From the NCBI RefSeq assembly GCF_036373705.1, contig NC_089856.1:32956298-33020297 (forward strand): DNA of 64,000 bases, written 5' to 3'. Positions 8,456 through 20,345 of this stretch are shown here, one piece after another. How positions within the stretch are numbered: the stretch's first letter is position 1; every line of letters begins with the position of its first letter. The notes under the pieces were generated by a model. The model was not told the origin of the DNA and ran no database searches. It was given only the letters and a program-made list of their open reading frames with translations. Source of the DNA: Amia ocellicauda (lineage: Eukaryota; Chordata; Actinopteri; Amiiformes; Amiidae). The position numbers and the translations under genes were made by a program.

Positions 8456-11400
8456 TTAGGTCTGATTTGTCCTTGTTGCCTTCCATTTTACAGTGATATT
8501 CGTTTGTGTGAATGTCTGAACTATACTGATGATCTGAAATAAACAAATAGATCATTTTAAACACCAGGTTTCTCAATATTTTAACAACACAATTGACAAC
8601 ACAAGGAAATGAAAATGTGAATTTGCATTAATGTTATCTTAGAACTGCAGAATTCACAACCTGTCTTCTTTCAGATTATTCAGGACTATGAACATATGAC
8701 ACATTTAAACACATTGAGAGGGTGATAATTGAATATCAGTTTGTTTTACAGGTTTTGTAATTCACTTAATTTTGAACAATGAAATCCACACAGTTGACAT
8801 ACCTGCTGTTCAATCAAAAATACTGTATTGCCATGAATTGCAGAATTGGAAACAAGTGACACCTCCAGTCTTGCTGTGACAGGGACTCCTGTAGTATAAA
8901 ACAAGGCAAATTTAAAATATGTAATGTTTACTGGATCTGCACACATCCTGCACATAGAGAGACTGAAAGCAAGATGCACACTTCATCAGCTATTGTTGAT
9001 ACCAGGATACCACATGAAGCCCTTACAGTTATTTTGAAGATAATGTAAGTTCTAGTTCTCTGATGAAAGGTGTATACAATATGCTGAAGGTGAAACTGAA
9101 AATTATTTGTATGCAGTATTTAGCCTTACTGTACCATTTTTTGACTTTCCAAAAATCTCACAGCCATTTCCAGCATTTACAATAGCAGTTTTACCTTGAG
9201 TGGGATTTGGGGTTGCGCTTGTGGGAGCTAATATTGGAGCCATTGTATTTTGTGGAGTTGCTAATGTAGGTGGCCCAGTTGGAGCTTGTGTTGGGCTTGG
9301 AGTTTGAGTGGGTGTTGGAGTTGGTGTCGGAGTTGCAGTAGCAGCTGGGTTTGCAGCATGTAAGAAGATACATTAAACAAGATCAGTACAATATGTAAAC
9401 AAGAGGGACATATTTCCCATCATCAAGGTTTACACCTAACAACTTATTTTTTGATCAGCTTAATTACAATTGGGTACATCTGTATACCCATAGCCCTACT
9501 GTAAAACAGAAAGACCAAGTAAATGGATCTGCAAGAAATAAGGTTAAAATGTCATGAAAAACCTGATCCACTTCCAATTCAGTTTCCAAAACCTGATAGA
9601 AATCAGCTTTTGCAAAATTATTTAATTTATTTTTTGGACAAGAAACGTCAATTTAACACCAGCAAACCCACCATAATGATTTTGTAGGTTGGAGTTACAT
9701 TTGGTGTATTGTTTTAATTAATACAAATAAAAAGACATAGTCAGCACATTATAACAGTATACAGTTATTTAAGAATCTGCTGGTTAGCTGCATAACTGAA
9801 TTAACATTAAACAAAATACTTCTTAATTTAAGCAATATGCAGGAAGAAAACTGCCTACTAATTCCAACAGAACGTTTGTATATAGCGGTTACAATATGTG
9901 CACATATATTTTTAAACATCTTACATATGTAAGCAAATAAAAATAAATCACAGCCCTTACCTAAAAGTACTGTGACTGTCACTGGAGCTCCTTCAGTAAC
10001 ATTGTCTGCAGCCACAGCAATAACCCGCAGTGTATAATTGCTTCCAGGTACAAGTCCAGTTATTTCAGCTGATAATGTGTTCACTGTGAGGTTTGTAACA
10101 GTAGGTCCAATGGCTTCAACTCTGTACCCCCATGCATTTCCAGATGGTGCACTCCAGGTAAGGGCTAGGGATGTTGTGCTGATGTTCATCACAGTCAGAT
10201 TGTTCACAGAGTTGGGATCTACAGAAATATAAGAGATACGAACATATTTTTCAGTAAAGAAAAAGAATATCAGATTAATTTAATAAAGTGTGATACATAA
10301 ACATTAAGCATAATATGGAGATGTAAAATATTTATTCTTGTAGTATACAGAAAATATATTCTACAAATATAATGATTTTTTCCCCCTTAATATGTTTCAA
10401 TTAATTTAGAGTGTATATGACAAAGCTATACATGTTATATTAATTTAAGAGTAATAGTGGTAATAGTGGTACCATCTTACTAGTAAAAGCACTGATCGTC
10501 ACTGGAGCTCCTTCAGTGACATTGTCTGCAGCCACAGCAATAACCTGCAGTGTATAATTCCTTCCAGGTACAAGTCCAGTTATGTTAATTGATAATGATT
10601 TCACTTGAAGAAACGTAACAGTCAGATCTGTGTCATTCTCTGTGTACAACTCTCCATCTCCAGATGATTCAGATGAGATATGGGATATTGATATTTTGAT
10701 GGCACTTACATTCAAAGTGGTAATCACCCCTGGTGGCAGATAAAACAGTAGAGAGTGCAGAAATGTAAGACTAAACTAGTTACATGTTTTTACCATTCTG
10801 AACACATAATACTAATGAGAGCAGTCTAGTCTGAAATATATTGTATTACATTGCTCAGACTTCAGTGTAATGAAACAGAAAGTAGGTAAAATTTGACAAT
10901 ACATTCTCCAATGGATTCTACAATGTATACATTAATCATAATGACATATAGAGTTGACAATTGATAATTTGGTCATTGTCACATTCTCACCTGTTGGTTC
11001 TATTGCTTCAACTCTGTACCCCCCTGCATTACCAAATGGTGCACTCCAGGTAAGGGCTAGGGATGTTGTGCTGATGTTCATCACAGTCAGATTGTTCACA
11101 GAGTTGGGATCTACAGAAATATAAGAGATACGAACATATTTTTCAGTAAAGAAAAAGAATATCAGATTAATTTAATAAAGTGTGATACATAAACATTAAG
11201 CATAATATGGAGATGTAAAATATTTATTCTTGTAGTATACAGAAAATATATTCTACAAATATAATGATTTTTTCCCCCTTAATATGTTTCAATTAATTTA
11301 GAGTGTATATGACAAAGCTATACATGTTATATTAATTTAAGAGTAATAGTGGTAATAGTGGTACCATCTTACTAGTAAAAGCACTGATCGTCACTGGAGC

Positions 11401-14400
11401 TCCTTCAGTGACATTGTCTGCAGCCACAGCAATAACCTGCAGGGTATAATTCCTTCCAGGTACAAGTCCAGTTATGTTAATTGATAATGATTTCACTTGA
11501 AGAAACGTAACAGTCAGATCTGTGTCATTCTCTGTGTACAACTCTCCATCTCCAGATGATTCAGATGAGATATGGGATATTGATATTTTGATGGCACTTA
11601 CATTCAAAGTGGTAATCACCCCTGGTGGCAGATAAAACAGTAGAGAGTGCAGAAATGTAAGACTAAACTAGTTACATGTTTTTACCATTCTGAACACATA
11701 ATACTAATGAGAGCAGTCTAGTCTGAAATATATTGTATTACATTGCTCAGACTTCAGTGTAATGAAACAGAAAGTAGGTAAAATTTGACAATACATTCTC
11801 CAATGGATTCTACAATGTATACATTAATCATAATGACATATAGAGTTGACAATTGATAATTTGGTCACATTCTCACCTGTTGGTTCTATTGCTTCAACTC
11901 TGTACCCCCCTGCATTACCAAATGGTGCACTCCAGGTAAGGGCTAGGGATGTTGTGGTGGTGTTGCTGACAGTCAGATTGGCAACAACATCAGGATCTAG
12001 AGGAGAATATAAATGATAAATTAGTTAAAATGAATACATTATACTGTTTACATAGTTAAAAGAGGTATTGAGAAAATACCGGTCAAATTTAACATAGTAT
12101 TTTATTTGTATTTATTTATTTTTAGAACATGATAGGTGTAATAAAAGATTTAAACATTCACCTAAGATATTAAGATAAGATGTTAAGTAATATTTTACCA
12201 TTGTTTACAAATAAATTAAACACCTTGGAAGCTCGTAAAAAGGTTTAAATTGAAACAATATATACAGATAAATCTGATGGTAAGTGCCATTTCTGGTAAA
12301 TTGATAAGAGACCTTACTTGTGAACACTGATGTATTTCCACTTGCCCCTTCAGTAACATTGTCTGCAGCCACAGCAATAACCCGCAGTGTATAATTGCTT
12401 CCAGGTACAAGTCCACTTATTTCAGTTGATGTGTTCACTGTAAGTTTTGTAACAGTTGGACCGTTGGGTGACTGCACTGGACCAGTGGCTTCAACTATGT
12501 AGACCCACACATTTCCAAATGGTGCACTCCAGCTAAGATTTACAGATGTCATGGCTACACTTATAATCCTTAAATCTGAAATTAATGTTCTTGCACTCGT
12601 AGCCTCTGTTGTGATACTTGCTGTGGTTGCAGTAGTCATAGTAGGTGCTGTTGCTATACTTGATACTGGAGTTGTTGTTCTAGCAGGTGGTGCGGTTATT
12701 GCAGTAGGTGCTTCTGCTGTAGAAGTAGTTCGTTCTGTTGTAGTACTAGATAGTTCTGTTATTGTAGTAGTTGGCATTACCATTATTGTAGTAGGTGGTT
12801 CAGTTGTCATTGTAGTAGGTAGTTCTGTTGTAGTAGTTGTCATTATCATTATTGTATTAGGTGGTTCAGTTGTTGTAGTAGGTAGTTCTGTTGATGTAGT
12901 ACTAGTTGGCATTGCCATTGTTGTAGTAGGTGGTTCAGTTGTTGCTGTTGCAGTAGGTGATTCTGTTGTAGTACTAGATAGTTCTGTTGTTGTAGTAGTT
13001 GGCATTATCATTATTGTATTAGGTGGTTCAGCTGTTGTTGTAATAGGTAATTCTGTTGATTTAATAGTTGGCATTGCCATTATTGTATAAGGTGATTCAG
13101 TTGTTGCTGTAGCAGTAGGTGGTATTATTGTTGTAGTGCTTGGAAATGTTGTTGTTGTAGTAGTTGGTGATGGAACTGTTGTAATTGGTATTGTTATTGT
13201 AATAATTGGTAGTGTTGTAGTAGGAAGTTCTGTTGGAGGAATTGGCATTGTCATTGTTGTAGTAGGTGGTTCACTTGTTGTAGTAGCTGGTGGTACTGTT
13301 GTAGTTGATGCTGTTATAGTAGTTTGTGGTTCTGTTGTTGTAGTAGGTATTTCTGTTGTTGTAGTTGGTGCAGTTGTGTTTGTAGTAGCTGGTGAAGCTG
13401 ATGTTTTAGTAAGTGGCTCTGTTGTTGTTGTAGAAGGTGGTGCTGTAGTAATTAGTGTTGTTGTTGCAGTAGGTGGTTTTGTTATATTACTATTTTGTGA
13501 TGTTGCTACTGTAGTAGTAGGTGCTGTGGTTATTGTTTTAGTATTTGGTTCTGATATCATTGGAATAGGAAGATTTGTTTTAGCTGGAGTTGTTATTGCA
13601 ATAAGTGGTTCTGTGGTCAGTGTAGTAGGCAGTTCTGTTGTTGCAGTAGGTGGTATTATTGTAGCAGGTTGATCTGTTGTAGTGATCCTTGCTGTTGCTG
13701 TGGTGGTAGGTGCATTTGTTTGAGTTTGAGGCAGAGTTGTTTGGAAAGTTGTAGTGGGTACTGTTGTAGTTATTGGCAGAGTTTCTGTTGTAGCTGGTGG
13801 CATTGTTGCTAAAGCTGTTTCTGCTATTATTGGGGTGGGTAACGTTATAAGAATTGAAGAGTAGGATGAAAAACACATAGTTTTGTTTAATAAACATATG
13901 TACTGATGTTTTTTTTATATTAATTTATGCAAAATTAATAGGCTTAGAGAAACCATTCTATAACACAAAACAAATGAGAGAGAGTAACAGTCATTGTTTT
14001 TTGTAAGAACTTTTATATCTGTAGTCATCAACAGATGATTATTAAAATATATTAAAGTTATTAAAGTTAATTTTAAGTTGTTTTCAGACATTCCATGCAG
14101 CATTCCTACTTCCTCTGTGTCTGCTTCAGATAATGTAAGACATACATACTACACAGTCTTAAAAACATATAGGCCTATGTATAATAAATATGCAGTACAA
14201 AACTGTTTGATTTCACAAGATACATTAACAAGTATTATCATTGAATACATTATCCATCCATCCATCTTCACAACCACTTATCCTGGTGAGGGTCACAGGG
14301 GACGCCAGCGCTGATGCCAGCAGGCATAGGGCGAAAGGCAGGAATACACCCAGAACAGGCCATCACTGGGCAACTTTAGTTTAGCCAGTCAACCTAACCT

Positions 14401-15033
14401 GCATGTCTTTGGACAGTGGGAGGAAATCCACACAGACACAGGGAGAACATGCAAACTCCACACAGACAGGCACCCCGAGCTGAGACTCAAACCCGGGATG
14501 CCTGGAGCTGTGAGGCTGTGCCACCCCTGAATACATTAAATACAAGTAATAGTTGTAGCTATATAGCTTTGCTAAATGTAAAATATTGCATTTTTTAAAT
14601 TTTTGTATTTTTTTATACATTTTGTTCTAAAGCATCAGGAGTATAATTGTATGGTGGTAAAATATGTCCTTTTCATAGGAACTAGGCTTTCAGTTTCATT
14701 CAAACTAATTTTTTTTTCTCATGATATTGATATACTTATAAGTTCAAAAATAAAATAAAACTATATGTTATGTGGCTCTCCCTAAAATCCTTTTAAATTA
14801 TTTAACAAACAGAACTAGTATAGTTTTGTCTTCTATTTTCAGTTGTCCTCTGCCATTGTCAGTGCAGGTTGTAAATCACAATGTATACCAGATTATTCCA
14901 TATAGCATTTGGTTTCTGCATGTATGAACCTAAACTAAACTGATATGATATTAAAACATGTTTATATCTTACCTAATGCTGCTTGTTCTTGATAGAATAT
15001 AAGAGCAACACCAATTAAAATTAAATAAAACAT
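8456..15033 (-). CDS. Mucin-like protein with fibronectin type III units, 10 exons
   Basis: Exons on - are 15033-14973 (ATG, hydrophobic signal peptide MFYLILIGVALIFY), 13823-12318, 11996-11877, 11621-11373, 11110-10991, 10729-10481, 10218-9961, 9344-9195, 8888-8803 and 8533-8456 (TAA at 8456). All have GT-AG borders, and phases agree (all 1 except the last, 0), giving about 958 residues. Exon 2 codes roughly 400 Thr/Pro-rich residues (TTTTEPPTT-type, heavy O-glycosylation expected) plus one FN3 unit. Later exons add FN3 units with SLALTWSAP and SNYTLRVIAVAADNVTEGAP. Exon 8 is Pro/Thr-rich. Exons 9-10 (VTARLEVSLVSNS, IISIVQTFTQTNITVKW) resemble the start of a SEA/GAIN-like fold. No membrane segment is seen, so it is secreted or truncated. 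FN3 style recalls PTPRJ/PTPRB ectodomains; no phosphatase is present. Confidence 0.75.
10147..11957 (-). repeat. 892 bp tandem duplication inside the mucin/FN3 gene
   Basis: Bases 10147-11038 and 11039 onward are nearly identical over introns and exons. The offset is 892 bp (for example 10727 matches 11619) and becomes 886 after a 6 bp gap near 11866. Each unit carries a 120 bp half-FN3 exon and a 249 bp FN3 exon. The two 95-residue FN3 ORFs are identical in protein. Both units keep all splice sites and phase, so the longer product stays in frame. Confidence 0.9.
14250..14527 (-). repeat. tRNA-derived SINE-like repeat
   Basis: Read on -, it starts gggtggcacagcctcacagc and soon has a B-box-like gggtttgagtct. 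Further in come the strings catgcaggttaggttgactg and, at the far end, ggatggatggat. This is the layout of a widespread fish repeat with a tRNA-like head. It sits in intron 1 of the mucin/FN3 gene. Confidence 0.55.
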
Positions 15034-15096
15034 CTTCAGTTGCTCTTGTTGTAAAATAGATTGTTACTTTAGAAAGGCTGAGGAGACAATGCACTG

Positions 15097-15106
15097 CTTT
15101 TAAATA
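15097..15106 (-). promoter_or_regulatory. TATA-like box of the mucin/FN3 gene
   Basis: TATTTAAAAG on - lies about 65 bp before the ATG at 15033, a fitting place for a core promoter with a leader of about 35-40 bases. Confidence 0.4.
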
Positions 15107-16429
15107 AACAGATATGTAAATCATTCACTTACTTCTTTGTTGAAAGGGGTGGGATTTGGAGGATTTTTTGAATAGTTTTCTTGTAAATCATTGTGTTCCA
15201 GATAATGCACATTCCCAAATCCCCATTAACATTGGATGTGTGGCGTGTGTTTTTAAATTATCTGACATGAGCAGTACTCTCAAAATTCTCACCTTACAGA
15301 CAAATGTGATCATATTCCACTATTAATACACAATATCATATTTTAATTGTTTCAAAGGGTTATCATTCTTTATAAATCCTTATATATGCACACTGTTCGA
15401 TGTATGGGGCAGGGGTTAGATTAACAGATAGGGGACACCAGAGTCACATACACCAGAATTTAAAACAAAACAGGTAATTCCCTGATATGCTTGTAAAAAT
15501 AAACGTCCAAAACAAAGTAAACTCCAAATAAACTTAGCATCGGTGAAGGGCACTTCTTACCATGTTTTGTTGTTTGTCTGACTACCAAATCAGGCCACTA
15601 ATGGGTTAACCGAAACAAATATAAAATGGGCTTAAGCAAAATTTGTTTCAAGAAACGACAACAAAAAGGTCATGTTTCGCATACAGTCCAAGGTCAAGAA
15701 GCCAAACAATTCAAGGAATGATACTCTGACAGTTCTGGCACACCCTACTTGCTTTTTCCCTCAGGTTATTCACCTCATAAAGGTAGTGAACTGGCTAACT
15801 CATGACAGGTGTTCCTGATTGTCTTCGGAAGCCAGCAAATATCATAGGGCTGTTATAGCAATTTGGTACAAGAAAGCACTGGATTCAATATATACAAACT
15901 TAGTCATCAGGCTCTAAGAAATCAAAACTTTGAGGAAACTCTGATTAAATATACCTACAATAATGCTGCATGAACAATCCTACTCCATCAAAACAACAAC
16001 AAGATTAAGATTTGTAAAGGAGACACAATCTCTACAAAACTCTTCATGGCAACTCTTGTAGAAGTATTCAAGACTTTAGACTGGTAACAAAAAGGAATCA
16101 AGTTAAACAGAGCATACTGGAACAGCTTAATATTTGTCAAAATACCTGAAGACCTGCAGCTGCAATTTCAAGAACTCTGAATACCAAACAATAAAATGAT
16201 AATGCAACCTTATCTGAGAAAGGAAGCACTTCCCAAAGGGGGGCGGGTTACGCCAGTTTCCATGGATACCTCATCAAAATGTTTTTCTATCAAAGCTGCT
16301 CAACAAATCTACTGTACAGAAATTATACACAGCGGGGTAATAGGGCAATGCACAAGCACACCCGCAATACAGTAAAATATGGCCATGTCATAGGCCATAC
16401 TGTATTATTGCACTTTGTATAGCTCTTAT
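15107..16429. other. Intergenic, no feature recognised
   Basis: Only short unrelated ORFs are present, with no splice-supported exon pairs or repeat ends that I could pin down. Confidence 0.4.
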
Positions 16430-16498
16430 ATTTTTGTTGCCCTGGACAAGAGTGTCTGCTAGTAAATAAATAAATAAATAAATAAATAATAATATTGT
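16430..16498 (+). repeat. LINE-tailed SINE remnant with AAAT repeat
   Basis: The string gccctggacaagagtgtctg followed by (taaa)n matches the 3' tail shared by many fish L2-type LINEs and their SINEs. Only the tail is clear. Confidence 0.5.
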
Positions 16499-17373
16499 CA
16501 ATGGTTTCCGCAATCCCATGTGATAGGTGTTGTTTAATAAGCACCTGGCCATCTGTCTGCACTCCATAGGACATAAACAACTGGTCCGAGAACCAACTGC
16601 CTTCAGTGTGCTCCATGTAACACCTAAGGGCCTGCATAGGGTATAACTCGTGCTGTCGACTCTCCTACTTCAAGGATGGAAAGCCATCAACTCTACTGGC
16701 CTGTTAACATGGAATGGAGACTTTTGGGATGAATGCAGGATTAGGTCATAGTGTAACCCTGGACTCATCTCCCGCAAAACTAACACATGAAGGGTGTACA
16801 GACAGGGCATGTATCTTGCCCAGTAGAGCCGAAGCTCAAGCACTCAGACTGCTCTGAGGTAGCAAGAAACAGCGGTGCTTCTATCCTAGGAGAGCGCACA
16901 TATTCCCTACAGCCATGGCCGTGGACTGTTGTGATTCCTCAAGCCGGAGGAGCCCCTCACACAGCAGGATCCATAGGGCAGGCCAGTGACCCACCCATGG
17001 ACTTAGTGCTGCCATTTCACTTTTTCTTTTCTTTTTAATAAATACAAACATTTGTTAATTTGTGGTTAGTTATTTTGCATGTTAAATAGTAACAACATTG
17101 TATATTAAATATAATATAATATATTATTATAATATAGTATAATATATTATTTATAAATAAATAATATTTAATTATGGGGGGGGAAATCACACAAAATAAA
17201 TGTTTATAACAGTTAATTAACTATTATTTACATCTCTAACCATTACCATTTATTTAGTGTAGTATTAGCAGTCATCTTGTTTATTTAACTACAATTGACA
17301 TTGCTCATTTATCTTAATTAACAATTACAGATTTTATTGATGTTATTTATTTTATTTTTCCTGAATTAAATAT
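16499..17373. other. Intergenic, AT-rich
   Basis: No gene or clear repeat end. The last 300 bases are very AT-rich (ATATAAT-type low complexity at about 17,100-17,160). Confidence 0.4.
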
Positions 17374-17375
17374 TA

Positions 17376-18596
17376 CACTCACCTAAAGGATTATTAGGAA
17401 CACCATACTAATACTGTGTTTGACCCCCTTTCGCCTTCAGAACTGCCTTAATTCTACGTGGCATTGATTCAACAAGGTGCTGAAAGCATTCTTTAGAAAT
17501 GTTGGCCCATATTGATAGGATAGCATCTTGCAGTTGATGGAGATTTGTGGGATGCACATCCAGGGCACGAAGCTCCCGTTCCACCACATCCCAAAGATGC
17601 TCTATTGGGTTGAGATCTGGTGACTGTGGGGGCCAGTTTAGTACAGTGAACTCATTGTCATGTTCAAGAAACCAATTTGAAATGATTCGACCTTTGTGAC
17701 ATGGTGCATTATCCTGCTGGAAGTAGCCATCAGAGGATGGGTACATGGTGGTCATAAAGGGATGGACATGGTCAGAAACAATGCTCAGGTAGGCCGTGGC
17801 ATTTAAATGATGCCCAATTGGCACTAAGGGGCCTAAAGTGTGCCAAGAAAACATCCCCCACACCATTACACCACCACCACCAGCCTGCACAGTGGTAACA
17901 AGGCATGATGGATCCATGTTCTCATTCTGTTTACGCCAAATTCTGACTCTACCATCTGAATGTCTCAACAGAAATCGAGACTCATCAGACCAGGCAACAT
18001 TTTTCCAGTCTTCAACTGTCCAATTTTGGTGAGCTTGTGCAAATTGTAGCCTCTTTTTCCTATTTGTAGTGGAGATGAGTGGTACCCGGTGGTGTCTTCT
18101 CCTGTTGTAGCCCATCCGCCTCAAGGTTGTACGTGTTGTGGCTTCACAAATGCTTTGCTGCATACCTCGGTTGTAACGAGTGGTTATTTCAGTCAAAGTT
18201 GCTCTTCTATCAGCTTGAATCAGTCGGCCCATTCTCCTCTGACCTCTAGCATCAACATGGCATTTTTGCCCACAGGACTGCCGCATACGCGATGTTTTTC
18301 CCTTTTCACACCATTCTTTGTAAACCCTAGAAATGTTTGTGCGTGAAAATCCCAGTAACTGAGCAGATTGTGAAATACTCAGACCGGCCCGTCTGGCACC
18401 AACAACCATGCCACGCTCAAAATTGCTTAAATCACCTTTCTTTCCCATTCAGACATTCAGTTTGGAGTTCAGGAGATTGTCTTGACCAGGACCACACCCC
18501 TAAATGCATTGAAGCAACTGCCATGTGATTGGTTGGTTAGATAATTGCATTAATGAGAAATTGAACAGGTGTTCCTAATAATCCTTTAGGTGAGTG
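17376..18596 (-). mobile_element. Complete Tc1/mariner-type element, DD36E group
   Basis: Terminal inverted repeats of about 29 bp (left starts cactcacctaaaggattatt) are present at both ends and are perfect over most of their length. TA dinucleotides flank at 17374-17375 and 18597-18598. The 1,221 bp body holds one intact transposase ORF. The matched ends, intact frame and TA pair suggest a young copy. Confidence 0.92.
17408..18448 (-). CDS. Tc1/mariner transposase (DD36E), intact
   Basis: 346 residues from ATG to TAA with no breaks. The N-terminus is a paired helix-turn-helix DNA-binding region (about 1-120; LSISQSAQLLGFSRTNISRV). The catalytic triad is D155 (WSDESRF), D246 (QQDNAPCH) and E283 ([12 protein letters not shown]). 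There are 36 residues between D246 and E283, whereas classic Tc1 has 34; this fits the DD36E (Incomer) branch. GGGGVMVWG (about 190-198) is the usual Gly-rich box. It should cut and paste the element at TA sites. Its start lies about 150 bp inside the right end and its stop about 30 bp inside the left. Confidence 0.92.
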   Translation of the reverse strand: MGKKGDLSNFERGMVVGARRAGLSISQSAQLLGFSRTNISRVYKEWCEKGKTSRMRQSCGQKCHVDARGQRRMGRLIQADRRATLTEITTRYNRGMQQSICEATTRTTLRRMGYNRRRHHRVPLISTTNRKKRLQFAQAHQNWTVEDWKNVAWSDESRFLLRHSDGRVRIWRKQNENMDPSCLVTTVQAGGGGVMVWGMFSWHTLGPLVPIGHHLNATAYLSIVSDHVHPFMTTMYPSSDGYFQQDNAPCHKGRIISNWFLEHDNEFTVLNWPPQSPDLNPIEHLWDVVERELRALDVHPTNLHQLQDAILSIWANISKECFQHLVESMPRRIKAVLKAKGGQTQY

Positions 18597-18744
18597 TATC
18601 TGCCTATTAATATAATGTATTGCTGTATGTTTAAGGGAGGACCTGCTTAGCATTTCTAGTGAACAGCACTACTGGAATTGTAAAATCAGAGTTGTACATT
18701 ATTGTGAATGTCACAGTATTTATATGATTTTGTACAAATTTTAG

Positions 18745-19626
18745 ACAGATGTGGATTTGACTTCCTTGTTGAAAGTATATAAATTGGAAAGCACTACCCC
18801 TGAACATCAAACTACTGTAGTTGTAAGGAGGAGGAAGATACTTCATGATATTCTTAAAAAAGTAAACAAACCCAACTTCCAATGGGGAAAAAAAATGGAG
18901 AACCCCATTGTGAGTTTTTCAGGTATGTCCTTTGTTTAATACACATAAAAGAAATTAAGAAACCCCATACTATCTCATGAATCCCCTTTTTCATTTATGC
19001 CAGCAGTTTTTTGTACTTAAATGTTCTGTTTTGTGCAGTTGCTTTTAAACTGAGTACATAACACTTGTCAAATGCATTATTTTCTCTTTTGTTAGGCTTC
19101 TTATGTTAGAAGTGCAGTCCAGTTTTGGAGTATTTGAGGGAAGACCAGGGCACTTGTTTTTCACATATGATCAGAAAGCTTTAGAAGAGAGCAAGTATTT
19201 CAAAGCGGGGAAGCTGATGGCCTGGACTCTTAACACTTATTCAAGTGTTGAGAAGCACTACATCTATCACCTATGTATTGTCCTATACAAATCTTTATAA
19301 ACCAGATAAATATGTTATAATCTGAAGTACTAATAGAGCACTTAACATATGTTGGTTTATATTTTGTGTCTTTAGGACTGCAAGCATGATTGGTCAGTTT
19401 GTTGAGGGGCTGAATTGCCTTGGGAATCCGTGGGACATGGTCAGGGAAAACATGCTGGCTTTCCTACCTCTCTTCACAAACACAAGAACACCACTGACTA
19501 GACCACTGACTAGAACTGTTTTTAAACATCTTTTTGACATTTGCCAGAGTGTGGACAGATCCAACAAAAGAGAAGCAGAGGAGGAAACTACATACGCCTG
19601 GGAACTATTTGTTAACATGGTAAATG
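18745..19626 (+). pseudogene. HECT-like (G2E3-type) gene fragment, three exons
   Basis: Three spliced-looking blocks on +: 18745-18922 (acceptor ttttag, donor gtatgt), 19096 to about 19300 (acceptor ttttgttag, donor unclear), and 19376-19626 (acceptor gtctttag, donor gtaagt). The second block has VFEGRPGHLFFTYD and the third GSNKR-like RSNKREAEEE, both patterns of the HECT-fold proteins annotated as G2/M-phase E3 ligase-like in fish. The block with the usual EGGP-type segment and the catalytic Cys of a HECT C-lobe are not found. No start codon or upstream domain is visible, so this is a remnant or part of a decayed gene. Confidence 0.5.
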
Positions 19627-20189
19627 GTAAGTCTTTTTTTTCTGTATATTAAACAAATCTATACCAAAGTGGTATCTGTTCATTTTTTTCAAAATAAATA
19701 AACATATAAGTATCAGTTGTGTATCTGTATTTAATTAAATTTTTTGGTGACATAGAAGAACGGATAAGTCGGAGAAATGCACACACGCTGAGATATCTAC
19801 TGTCTGCTGTCATTTTGGTTTTGCTGATAATTTAATTAATTTTGGTTTGGCGAAGCCCAATAAATAAAGCGGGACCCCGTCTTTCAATCTGATGGTCGCA
19901 ATGAAACGCTCGTTTCAATCAAACAATGTTCAAAACTACTGACTAATACTGGTGTCTAGATAGCGAGTTAACTAACCTCACTGCTGCTGGACTGGAGGGC
20001 TGACTTAAAATGCTTGATTAACTGACTGACCAACCATAACCATCAGACACACACTGTGATTGGCCTGCTGAGTGCTGTGGGTGGGATGCTGGACATTTGA
20101 ATGTATTTCTCCTTCATTAATTGGTCTATTTGTCCAACATTTTGTTTTTTCCTGACAGCCTACAAAATGTGTACTCTGTAACGCATGCC
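19627..20189. other. Intergenic, no feature recognised
   Basis: No continuation of the HECT-like fragment and no other gene found. Confidence 0.4.
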
Positions 20190-20345
20190 TTTTTAAAAGT
20201 TGCGAAGTACAATACTTCACTCAAAACATACTTAAGGAAAAGTAAAATTACCACATTGCAAAAATACTCAAAAAAGTACAACTACACGAAAACGCTACTA
20301 AATTACAGAAACGAGTAGTTGTAATTTGTTACTTTCCACATATGA
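20190..20345. repeat. hAT-type repeat end
   Basis: The strings aagtacaactacacgaaaacgc and gttgtaatttgttactttcc resemble the end of a common fish hAT-derived repeat that closes in a GGAAAGTAAC-type terminus. Only one end is seen. Confidence 0.4.

Noticed and set aside
12551..13672. Two Val-rich plus-strand ORFs of about 179 and 178 codons
   Set aside because: They are the antisense of the Thr-rich mucin exon (ACA/ACT codons read backwards). Splice sites and signal peptide support the minus strand.
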